DNA of 64,000 bases from an uncultured Peptococcaceae bacterium. GTDB lineage: Bacteria; Bacillota; Peptococcia; Peptococcales; Peptococcaceae. The translations under genes and the position numbers were made by a program. The notes beneath the pieces were generated by a model. The model was given only the letters and a program-made list of their open reading frames with translations. It was not told the origin of the DNA and did no database searches. Where the stretch lies: assembly GCA_947254645.1 (NCBI GenBank), contig CAMYDW010000007.1, positions 1 through 64,000 of the forward strand. The letters are read 5' to 3'. This document shows positions 51,527 to 59,394 of this stretch, one piece after another; the stretch's first letter is position 1, and each line of letters begins with the position of its first letter.

Positions 51527-53096
51527 TCAGCCTTTCCGAGCACATCCAATCACCATCATTGAACATTTTCTCGAAAATTTCTGGGTGGTCATTGGTATTA
51601 TCCTTGTCAATGTGGACGATTTTATTAAGTTTGTTAAATCCATAAAGTCATTGCTTGAAGAACAACAAGTGTCTTCTTTTGTCGAGGGGTTTCATATCAT
51701 TCTCGCCCATGTTTCACTCATACAGCTTCTCATTGGCTCCTTTGCTTTACTGTTTTTAATGATTTTTCCTATTTTCATCACCGTAAGACGCTGGCAAAAA
51801 ACCTGGTATCAACTTTCGGGGGATGATTTTATTGTGAAGCGAGCGCTCTTAATCAAAAAGAACAATCATTTGCATTGCTCCGATATTTCAAATATCAATC
51901 TCACACAAAATATTTTAGAGCGATTCACTGGTACATATAAGCTAAAGTTTGACACAAACACCTCCTCCACTGCGAATGACACCGATATGTCCATTGTGCT
52001 TTCCAGCCAGGATGCATACGCTTTGCGAGAGGCGATTCATCAGATTCGCTCCAATCATGCCACATCGCCTTCACAAAATGCCATACAAACAGAATCGGAT
52101 GCACCTTGGTATAAAAGCACTATCAATGAGCTATTGATGCACATGGTTTGTCAAGTGTCGTGGGGAAGTATTTTTATTTCTTTTATTGGTTTATGTTGGA
52201 TTATCACCTATTTGATTCTTAACCAATTAGGGCAATTCGCAGACAATGAAATTATTTTAAGTATTGCTAAAGATTTTACTGAAGAATCCTTCAATTGGAA
52301 CTTCGGCATTATTCTCCCCCTATTGACCTTCATCATTCCAATTTTTCAATCAACCATCGGTGTTTTCTTTAAATACTATGGATTCCGTGTGCGTCGACTA
52401 AAAAACGAATTAGAAGTGTCCTATGGCTTTTTTACCAAAAAAACCTACCATCTACCAATCAGTAAAATCAACGGCTTGATTTACAAACAAACACTGCTGC
52501 AGCGTTTGATGGGCTATGCCAGTGTAGAAGCCATCAACATTGGATTAGGTGATGGTAAAAACGAAAGCCGACAGATATTACTATCTGCTCATCTTCCTTT
52601 GGTTGAAAAACAAATTGCCACTCTTTTACCGGAGTTTCGTAATATAGAGAGCACACTGCAACCTCAGCCCCTTTCCGCATTATGGTATATTCTACTAACA
52701 AGCGGATGTACACGTCTTGCACTTTATGGCACTGTGCTCTACTTCGTACCGATGCCTTGGAAGTGGCTTTTATTGCCACTATTTCTAGCGTTGCCCTTAC
52801 GTTTATATTGTGCGTATAAAAGTCCTGGCGTCTATGCCAATAATGATTTATTGATTATTGCCACAGGTGCTGTTGACCGTACCATCGTCAAATTGCCTTG
52901 GCAGGCCATGGAACAAGTTTCTTATGGAGAAGGCCCTCTCAAAAGACGCTTTCAGCTGAGTAAAATCACCTACTCGATTTTGGCGCATACGTCTCAACAA
53001 GACCATTCAACTGGTATTTACAGCAAGGACGTTTGTGAAACCCTTTATCATCGCATCGATCCAGATGCACAAAAAAAAGAAGCACTCATTCAATGA
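51516..53096 (+). CDS. Bacterial PH-domain membrane protein, YdbT-like
   Basis: 526 residues. Alternating membrane-segment pairs and bPH2 domains: first near 95-190 (SGDDFIVKRALLIKKNNHLHCSDISNINL), second near 290-370 (ELEVSYGFFTKKTYHLPISKINGL), third near 430-515 (NDLLIIATGAVDRTIVKLPWQAMEQV). Works with the YdbS-like partner, whose 3' end overlaps this start. Confidence 0.85.
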   Translation: MNFNQPFRAHPITIIEHFLENFWVVIGIILVNVDDFIKFVKSIKSLLEEQQVSSFVEGFHIILAHVSLIQLLIGSFALLFLMIFPIFITVRRWQKTWYQLSGDDFIVKRALLIKKNNHLHCSDISNINLTQNILERFTGTYKLKFDTNTSSTANDTDMSIVLSSQDAYALREAIHQIRSNHATSPSQNAIQTESDAPWYKSTINELLMHMVCQVSWGSIFISFIGLCWIITYLILNQLGQFADNEIILSIAKDFTEESFNWNFGIILPLLTFIIPIFQSTIGVFFKYYGFRVRRLKNELEVSYGFFTKKTYHLPISKINGLIYKQTLLQRLMGYASVEAINIGLGDGKNESRQILLSAHLPLVEKQIATLLPEFRNIESTLQPQPLSALWYILLTSGCTRLALYGTVLYFVPMPWKWLLLPLFLALPLRLYCAYKSPGVYANNDLLIIATGAVDRTIVKLPWQAMEQVSYGEGPLKRRFQLSKITYSILAHTSQQDHSTGIYSKDVCETLYHRIDPDAQKKEALIQ

Positions 53097-53111
53097 GAGC
53101 TTCTTTTTTAT
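53069..53111. terminator. Bidirectional terminator between ydbT and pncB
   Basis: AAAAAGAAGC and complement, with CTCATT/AATGAG inside and one A:A mismatch, T runs on both sides. It overlaps the last codons of the ydbT-like gene. Confidence 0.85.
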
Positions 53112-53112
53112 T

Positions 53113-54567
53113 TTATTGGATATCATTCATGTGTCGATGCTCCATCAACATACGTTCACGCATACTCCATAATTTACTGCTGTAATCAACATAATAATGA
53201 TGCGGATTTTCAAATCGTTTCACTTCATCCCATAAGGTACAAAGTTGTTCTTCACAATATTGACGAATCACTTGTACATTTGGACATTCATATACCAACT
53301 TGCCTTTTTCAAAAATTGGCACTTGAAGGGGTTCGACGCGATAATTCATTATTTTCTTACGTTTCCAAACAGCATCTGGATCAAAAAGTTCTAATGGCTT
53401 GCTTTCATCAATGATTTCATCAGCCAATGTCACAATATCGGCAATCGCTTTATTGGTTTTTTTATCAAAGATACGCCATGGCATCTTATATCCTGGTGTG
53501 GTAATTTTCGCAATATTTTCGCTGATTTTAATACGTGGCACTGGTAAACCATCTTCTTCTACCGCGACTAATTTATAAACGCCACCAAAGACTGGGTCAC
53601 TTTTGCACGTAATTAAACGCTCACCAACACCAAAAGAATCAATTTTTGCCCCTTGAATCAGTAAATCCTGAATCAAAAATTCATCCAAGCCACCAGAAGC
53701 AACGACTTTACAATCTTCAAAGCCAGCTTCGTCTAGGATTTTGCGAACTCTCTTAGAAAGATAGGACATATCACCACTATCAATACGCACACCCGCTGGG
53801 CGATAACCTTTTGGCACAACCACTTCATTAAAGACCTTTATGGCATGTGGCAAACCAGAAGCAAGCACATCATAGGTATCAATTAAGAGCGTACAAGCTT
53901 GCGGATAAGCCTCTGCATATAAACGGAAGGCTTTTTCTTCATCGTTAAACAGTTGTACCCAGCTGTGTGCCATTGTCCCTAATGCAGGCACACCATAATC
54001 TCTATCGGTCAAAGTATTGGCAGAGCCATGCACACCGCCAATATAGGCAGCACGTGCACCAAAGTTTGCCGCATCAGCACCTTGCGCTCTGCGAGAGCCA
54101 AATTCCATGATGCTTCGTCCTTTTGCTGCACGAACAATACGGTTGGCTTTTGTTGCGATTAAACATTGATGATTGATACTTAATAGCAACATTGTTTCAA
54201 TAAATTGTGCTTGAATGATAGGGCCACGCACCGTGATAAGCGGTTCTTTTGGAAAAACAGGGCGCCCTTCTGGAACAGCCCACACATCACATTCAAATTT
54301 GAAGGTACGTAAGTACTCTAAGAAGGTATCATCAAAAATACCTTTGGAGCGTAAAAATTCAATGTCATGGTCATCAAAGTGAAGGTTTTCTAAATAATGA
54401 ACGACTTGTTCCAAACCAGCCATGATGACAAAGCCCCCATCATCTGGTATCTCACGGAAAAACATATCAAAATAAACAATTTGATCCTTTAATCCATTAA
54501 TGAAATAGCCATTCCCCATTGTTAGCTCGTAGAAATCTGTTAACAGTGTCAAATTGCGTTGATCCAT
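53113..54567 (-). CDS. pncB: Nicotinate phosphoribosyltransferase
   Basis: 484 residues. Makes nicotinate mononucleotide from nicotinate and PRPP, the entry step of NAD salvage. TDFYELTMGNGYF near residues 10-22, EFGSRRAQG near 152, GTMAHSWVQ near 196, RIDSGDMSYLSK near 258. The ATG at 54565-54567 is six bases after GGAGG; longer frames run into the upstream gene. Third gene of an operon with the Nudix-wHTH and RraB-like genes, 11 bases after the Nudix gene. Confidence 0.95.
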   Translation of the reverse strand: MDQRNLTLLTDFYELTMGNGYFINGLKDQIVYFDMFFREIPDDGGFVIMAGLEQVVHYLENLHFDDHDIEFLRSKGIFDDTFLEYLRTFKFECDVWAVPEGRPVFPKEPLITVRGPIIQAQFIETMLLLSINHQCLIATKANRIVRAAKGRSIMEFGSRRAQGADAANFGARAAYIGGVHGSANTLTDRDYGVPALGTMAHSWVQLFNDEEKAFRLYAEAYPQACTLLIDTYDVLASGLPHAIKVFNEVVVPKGYRPAGVRIDSGDMSYLSKRVRKILDEAGFEDCKVVASGGLDEFLIQDLLIQGAKIDSFGVGERLITCKSDPVFGGVYKLVAVEEDGLPVPRIKISENIAKITTPGYKMPWRIFDKKTNKAIADIVTLADEIIDESKPLELFDPDAVWKRKKIMNYRVEPLQVPIFEKGKLVYECPNVQVIRQYCEEQLCTLWDEVKRFENPHHYYVDYSSKLWSMRERMLMEHRHMNDIQ

Positions 54568-54578
54568 TATGATCCTCC

Positions 54579-55469
54579 TTATCCCAACCACAAGTCGATG
54601 GCTGGCATCCCCTCTTCTATACAATAGTCTTGATTGTATTCATATAATTGATCTAAAATGCTACTATTTTCATCTGGTTGAACACTTGCACGACGCAACA
54701 TCGGCTTGATGTGTTCAAAGAATGTTGTACGTAATAATTCATGTTCTACGACTGCTTCAAAAATACTTTGCAAGTCGGCCAATCTGAAGGTTTCCTCCAC
54801 CCATTCAAAGGCCATCGTAGATTGATAAATTCTAGAACGCAGGCATTCAATCGCACAAGAAATAACTTCTAAGTGGTCAAAAGCAAGTTGCTCTGCATCT
54901 TCATAAACGGTTCTTGTCCAACTACCAGGGCTTTCTTGGATTAAGTCCATGCTCCCAGTAATCGTCATTTCTTCATTATTTAGAATCAAACGAGAACGAT
55001 AATGTGCTGGAGAAAGCTTCTCCAGCACAAAGGATACCTTAAACCATGCTGCATCTGCAGCATCATCTCCAGCCACTGGAGTACTATCCACACCATTTGG
55101 CACCACTGCTAAAAAGCTATGACCAATATTACGTGTGCGTGGATCTCTTAAGGTATTGCTAAAAGTAGCAATTTGTCCATGATAGCTTCCTTTTAGTCCC
55201 GTTTCCTCTTCTAGTTCACGCGCTGCACAAGCTTTTAGGCTCTCGTGCATATCGCAAAAGCCACCTGGCAAAGCCCAACCACCACCATAAGGCGGATTCT
55301 TTCTTTTAATCAATAAAACTTCTAAATCACGTTTTGGATATTTCTTATTTTTATTATCTTCACGATCTAACGCTCTGAATAACACCGTATCTGCAGTCAC
55401 AGAAGGACGTTCAAATTGAGAAACGTCATAGCCTTTCAGAAACTCAATATCTGCTTCAGTTAATTTCAT
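54579..55469 (-). CDS. Nudix hydrolase-winged helix protein, NrtR-like
   Basis: 296 residues. N-terminal Nudix domain: the box begins GGFCDMHESLK near residue 68 and continues REXXEEXGL (complete GX5EX7REUXEEXGU). The C-terminal part carries AFDHLEVISCAIECLRSRI near 195-213 and STMAFEWVEETFRLADLQSIFEAV near 217-240, the winged helix of NrtR regulators of NAD metabolism. Either it senses ADP-ribose-type ligands as a repressor, or it is an ADP-ribose pyrophosphatase. Its place next to pncB strongly supports an NAD role. About 60 residues longer than NrtR proteins I recall. Confidence 0.85.
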   Translation of the reverse strand: MKLTEADIEFLKGYDVSQFERPSVTADTVLFRALDREDNKNKKYPKRDLEVLLIKRKNPPYGGGWALPGGFCDMHESLKACAARELEEETGLKGSYHGQIATFSNTLRDPRTRNIGHSFLAVVPNGVDSTPVAGDDAADAAWFKVSFVLEKLSPAHYRSRLILNNEEMTITGSMDLIQESPGSWTRTVYEDAEQLAFDHLEVISCAIECLRSRIYQSTMAFEWVEETFRLADLQSIFEAVVEHELLRTTFFEHIKPMLRRASVQPDENSSILDQLYEYNQDYCIEEGMPAIDLWLG

Positions 55470-55484
55470 TTCGTCCTCTTTTCT

Positions 55485-56330
55485 CTAAATCCATGTATCC
55501 GTATCTTGAGCTGGCGCCAATTCCCAGCCATCAAATACAGCAACATATTTTTCGATGGTTTCAAAGCATTCATAGGTTTTTTCAGTCAAGGTCATTAATT
55601 CAAGATTATGTCTTGCCATCATTTTCAAGCCCAAGCTCATTGGTTCAAGTGCTTCCACATAGGCATGTGCATCAATAGTTTCAAAACCAAGAAGCTCTAA
55701 TTCACTTGCTGCACGCACACGACTTGCACCATCTTGGAAATAGAAATAATAATACACACTGTAATCATGATGAATGTCCACACCATTGTTCACAAGATTT
55801 TGTACCATGTGACGGTTACGAATATGGGCGATGTCAATTTCTGCTGGGTAGAGGGCATTAAAATAGAAATTCCAATTGCCATCATTATCACTCATGAAGT
55901 TGAAGTCATAATCACGATATTCTGCAGCAATTTTACCAACAAGCGGTGCCAAGTAGTTTTCATCTTCACCATAGAAATAGAACATACGAGTGCCGGCATA
56001 GGTCACAGCACCTACATAGCGTGCACGTCCTTCCCCTTCCATGACACCAACAATACGTTCTTGAATTTCGGTCACCATGGCTTCTTCATCTTCAGTATAG
56101 AAGCCATCTACATCAGGGTCTAAAAACTCTAATTGAATCCCCAAAAGCCAATGCAATTGTGGAATTGGTGCACGCTCAGTCAACGCCAAGTCTACAGATA
56201 CCAACGCACGACCTTCATCCATGCTTGTCACATACAATTCAAAATTTGGTTCAATATCAATAAGTGGCTCACGTTGTTCATCATCAGCCACAGTAAATTC
56301 TATACCATTGTTTTTTTCTTTATCTGACAT
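55485..56330 (-). CDS. DUF695 and RraB-like domain protein
   Basis: 281 residues, very acidic, soluble. The N-terminal half (about 30-160) resembles DUF695 (WLLGIQLEFLDPDVDGFYTEDEE, GTRMFYFYGEDENY). The C-terminal part (about 170-280) resembles RraB, the RNase E inhibitor of enterobacteria (SRVRAASELELLGFETIDA; LMTLTEKTYECFETIEKYV; FDGWELAP). Function in a Bacillota host is unknown. First gene of the operon with the Nudix-wHTH protein and pncB, with its own promoter; ATG after AGAGAGGA. Confidence 0.8.
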   Translation of the reverse strand: MSDKEKNNGIEFTVADDEQREPLIDIEPNFELYVTSMDEGRALVSVDLALTERAPIPQLHWLLGIQLEFLDPDVDGFYTEDEEAMVTEIQERIVGVMEGEGRARYVGAVTYAGTRMFYFYGEDENYLAPLVGKIAAEYRDYDFNFMSDNDGNWNFYFNALYPAEIDIAHIRNRHMVQNLVNNGVDIHHDYSVYYYFYFQDGASRVRAASELELLGFETIDAHAYVEALEPMSLGLKMMARHNLELMTLTEKTYECFETIEKYVAVFDGWELAPAQDTDTWI

Positions 56331-56377
56331 ACTAGTTCCTCTCTTTTTCGCTATTTTCCTGACAGAACTCCTTATCT

Positions 56378-56406
56378 AGTATAACGGATAGCGATTCAAT
56401 CGTCAA
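56378..56406 (-). promoter_or_regulatory. Promoter of the RraB-like/Nudix-wHTH/pncB operon
   Basis: TTGACG (56401-56406), 17-base spacer and TATACT on the minus strand. TATC and GATA flank the -10 as a short inverted repeat, not enough to name an operator. Confidence 0.7.
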
Positions 56407-56483
56407 AGACTGTTCCACTTCTATAGACAAAATATTGCTACACTTTCAAGGCAGTCTATTACCACTTCTCACAGACAATATAA

Positions 56484-56513
56484 TTGACATCTCTCCATCT
56501 ATCGTTTTATACT
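56484..56513 (+). promoter_or_regulatory. metG promoter
   Basis: Perfect TTGACA, 18-base spacer and TATACT, predicting a start near 56520 and a leader of about 70 bases. Diverges from the RraB-like operon promoter. Confidence 0.7.
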
Positions 56514-56540
56514 AATAGACAGTACAAATACATCCATTTT

Positions 56541-56564
56541 CGCCTGACTTGTCGGGCGTTTTTT
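56541..56564 (+). terminator. Intrinsic terminator in the metG leader (possible attenuator)
   Basis: Stem CGCCTGA/TCGGGCG (one G:U pair) with a four-base loop, followed by six Ts. It lies after the metG promoter and only nine bases before the ribosome binding site region, with no gene in between. It therefore either attenuates metG or marks an upstream start missed here. The next 18 bases form AAAAAG/CTTTTT with AGGAGG in the loop. Confidence 0.7.
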
Positions 56565-56588
56565 ATTAAAAAGAGGAGGCTTTTTTAG

Positions 56589-58526
56589 ATGAGTAATGAT
56601 ACCTTCTATATTACAACACCGATTTATTATCCAAGTGCAAAATTGCATATCGGACATGCATACAGCACCACGATGGCAGACACCATCACACGTTACAAAA
56701 AAATGCGTGGCTTTGACACCTATTTTCTCACAGGCAGTGATGAACATGGTCAAAAAATCCAACGTGCGGCAGAAGCTGCTGGCGTCACCCCAAAGGAATA
56801 TGTAGATACCATTGTTGAAACCTTTAAGAACTTGTGGGAACGATTGATGATCGACAATGATGACTTCATTCGCACAAGCGATGAACGCCACATCAAAGCT
56901 GTACAAAAGCTTTTCATGGACATCTATGAAAAAGGTGATATCTATCTTGCTTCCTACGAAGGTCATTATTGCACCTCTTGCGAAACCTATTTCACAGAGT
57001 TGCAATTGGTCAATGGCAATCACTGCCCTGATTGTGGCAAGGAAACTGAAATTTTAGCAGAAGAAAGTTACTTCTTCAAAATGAGCAACTACCAAGACCA
57101 GTTGTTGGAATATATTGACGCACATCCGACCTTCATTATGCCTGAAAGTCGTCGTAATGAGATGATTAATTTCATTAAAGGTGGATTGGAAGACTTATGC
57201 ATCTCCCGTTCTACTTTTAATTGGGGCATTCCTGTGCCAATTAGTGAAGGCCATGTCATTTATGTATGGTTTGATGCTCTTTCTAACTACATTACAGCCC
57301 TTGGTTGGGGAAGTGATGATACCGAAAAATTCGATAAATTCTGGCCTGCAAATGTGCACCTTGTTGGTAAAGATATTGCACGTTTCCATGCGATTATTTG
57401 GCCAACAATTTTAATGGCAGCAGGCTTGCCATTGCCAAAACAAATTTTCGGACACGGCTGGCTCTTGAGCGATGGTGGCAAAATGAGTAAATCCAAGGGG
57501 AATGTGGTAGACCCTAATGTCCTTTTAGATAAATATGGCGTTGATGCCATCCGCTATTTCTTATTGCGTGAAATTCCAATTGGTCAAGATGGCAACTACT
57601 CTGAAGCTGGCTTTATCACAAGATACAACACCGATTTGGCAAATGACTACGGCAACCTTGTCAGCCGTACGGTTGCAATGATTGATAAATATTTCCAAGG
57701 TGCTATTCCAGCGCCAGCACAAGAAGAACGCATTGACGAAACCTTTATCCGTCAAGCCATCACTACACCTGCACGTGCAGCTTTGAAATTGGATAAGCTC
57801 AACTTCCCTGGTGCTTTAGAAGACATCTTCGAACTTGTGGCACGTGCCAATAAATATATCGATGAAACAACCCCATGGGTCTTGGCTAAGGACGAAAAAT
57901 ATTTACCTCGTCTCGCTTCTGTTTTATTCAACCTGGCAGATTGTATTCGTATCATCACGATTATGCTCAAACCATTTATGCCTGGTTTGGCCCCTCGCGT
58001 ATCTGAACAACTCGGTGTTGATTTAACCAATGCCACCTGGACAGATGCTACCAATTGGGCAATGATTCCTCCAGGCACCAAGGTACAGAAAGGCGAAGCA
58101 CTCTTCCCACGTGTCGATCCTGCAAGCATTGATGTTGTAGAAGAAGCGCCAGTGAGTGAAGAAGCTGCTGCGCCAACCATGCAACCACTCAAGGATGAAA
58201 TCACCTTTGATGACTTTAGTAAGCTTGATTTACGTCTTGCTATTGTTAAAGATTGCAAGCCAGTAGAAAAAGCCGACAAATTGCTTCAATTCACCCTTGA
58301 TGTGGGCGGCGAAGAACGCACCATCTTAAGCGGCATTCGCATGTTTTATAATGAACCAAGTGAATTGATTGGTAAAAAATTAGTCATCGTTGCAAACCTT
58401 GCACCAAAGAAAATCTGCGGTGTCATGAGCCATGGCATGATTCTCACTGCTGCCACTGATGATGACAGCATCCTTGAAGTGCTTCAAGTGGGTGCTGATA
58501 TTCCATCTGGCGCTATTATTTGCTAA
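56589..58526 (+). CDS. metG: Methionyl-tRNA synthetase
   Basis: 645 residues. Class I synthetase charging tRNA-Met. HIGH-type motif HIGHAYS near residues 20-26, a zinc knuckle with CTSC and CPDC (about 127-150), KMSKS near 298-302, anticodon-binding helices to about 470, and a C-terminal tRNA-binding EMAP/tRBD domain (about 540-645) starting ITFDDFSKLDLRLAIVKDCK. ATG nine bases after AGGAGG. Followed 10 bases later by tatD. Confidence 0.97.
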   Translation: MSNDTFYITTPIYYPSAKLHIGHAYSTTMADTITRYKKMRGFDTYFLTGSDEHGQKIQRAAEAAGVTPKEYVDTIVETFKNLWERLMIDNDDFIRTSDERHIKAVQKLFMDIYEKGDIYLASYEGHYCTSCETYFTELQLVNGNHCPDCGKETEILAEESYFFKMSNYQDQLLEYIDAHPTFIMPESRRNEMINFIKGGLEDLCISRSTFNWGIPVPISEGHVIYVWFDALSNYITALGWGSDDTEKFDKFWPANVHLVGKDIARFHAIIWPTILMAAGLPLPKQIFGHGWLLSDGGKMSKSKGNVVDPNVLLDKYGVDAIRYFLLREIPIGQDGNYSEAGFITRYNTDLANDYGNLVSRTVAMIDKYFQGAIPAPAQEERIDETFIRQAITTPARAALKLDKLNFPGALEDIFELVARANKYIDETTPWVLAKDEKYLPRLASVLFNLADCIRIITIMLKPFMPGLAPRVSEQLGVDLTNATWTDATNWAMIPPGTKVQKGEALFPRVDPASIDVVEEAPVSEEAAAPTMQPLKDEITFDDFSKLDLRLAIVKDCKPVEKADKLLQFTLDVGGEERTILSGIRMFYNEPSELIGKKLVIVANLAPKKICGVMSHGMILTAATDDDSILEVLQVGADIPSGAIIC

Positions 58527-58536
58527 GGATATTCCT

Positions 58537-59307
58537 ATGAAATTTCTAATGGATACCCACGCCCACTTGATGGACAATGCTTTTTCTGAGGACTATGAGG
58601 AGGTATTATCTCGTACCCTCTCTTTACAAGCAGTCATCAATGTTGGCTGTAACTTTGAAGATGCTGAAGCGGCCGTTTCATTGGCAGAAAAAGAAGAAAA
58701 AATCTATGCGGCAGTCAGTCTTCATCCTGAAGATGCAAAGAAATTTGATGAAAAAAAATGGGAACGTCTTGTTGCACTGGCACATCGCCCTTCTGTTATT
58801 GCCGTTGGTGAAACAGGTCTTGATTATTATTGGGACACTGCGACACCAGAGGAGCAAAAAGCCCTCTTCATTCGTCATATCGAATTGGCGAAAGCATTGA
58901 AAAAGCCATTGATCATTCACGATAGAGAGGCCCATCGGGATTGCTTTGATATACTTTGGCAAAATCAAGCAGAAGAAGTGGGTGGCGTTTTTCACGCCTA
59001 TTCCGGATCGGTAGAAATGATGCATGAAGCCATCGCCCATCAATTTTATATTGGGCTTGGTGGGGTCGTGACCTTTAAAAATGCAAAAACAGCCAAAGAA
59101 GTGGCAAAGGCCATTCCTTTGGATCGCTTGCTTCTTGAAACCGACTGTCCTTATATGACGCCAACACCATTTCGAGGCAAACGCAACGAACCAAGCTATG
59201 TACAATATGTTGCCCAAGAAATTGCAAATTTGAGAGATATGAGCATTGACGAAGTGTGCCATGCGACTTGGGAAAATGCTTGTCGATTGTTCTCACAATC
59301 ATTCTAA
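58537..59307 (+). CDS. tatD: TatD family metal-dependent DNase
   Basis: 256 residues, TIM-barrel hydrolase. Metal ligands: DTHAHL near residues 6-11, GETGLD near 92, IIHDREAH near 127, FHAYSG near 154, ETDCPYMTP near 203. Acts as a DNase in DNA repair/quality control in other bacteria. The ATG at 58537 gives the canonical N-terminus; a longer frame overlapping metG would precede its AAGGAT site. The metG-tatD pair is widespread in Bacillota, here without the following rnmV and ksgA. Confidence 0.94.
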   Translation: MKFLMDTHAHLMDNAFSEDYEEVLSRTLSLQAVINVGCNFEDAEAAVSLAEKEEKIYAAVSLHPEDAKKFDEKKWERLVALAHRPSVIAVGETGLDYYWDTATPEEQKALFIRHIELAKALKKPLIIHDREAHRDCFDILWQNQAEEVGGVFHAYSGSVEMMHEAIAHQFYIGLGGVVTFKNAKTAKEVAKAIPLDRLLLETDCPYMTPTPFRGKRNEPSYVQYVAQEIANLRDMSIDEVCHATWENACRLFSQSF

Positions 59308-59312
59308 AAAGT

Positions 59313-59338
59313 AAAAGCCGTTCATTTGAACGGCTTTT
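59313..59338 (+). terminator. Terminator of metG-tatD
   Basis: Twelve-base perfect arms AAAAGCCGTTCA and complement, followed by TTTTTG. Confidence 0.9.
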
Positions 59339-59394
59339 TGTCTATTTAAGGATTGGGTATGTATGACCTATTACCAACAAAGGAGAATATACAA

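Noticed and set aside
56420..56520. GTCTATTA (56454-56461) and TAATAGAC (56513-56520) as an operator pair, plus a third ATAGAC at 56423
   Set aside because: An eight-base inverted repeat 50 bases apart is expected by chance about once in two such regions, so it is not good evidence.
56331..56588. T-box or SAM riboswitch before metG
   Set aside because: The leader from the predicted start is only about 70 bases and shows none of the T-box or SAM-I core elements. Only the terminator and a small hairpin can be supported.
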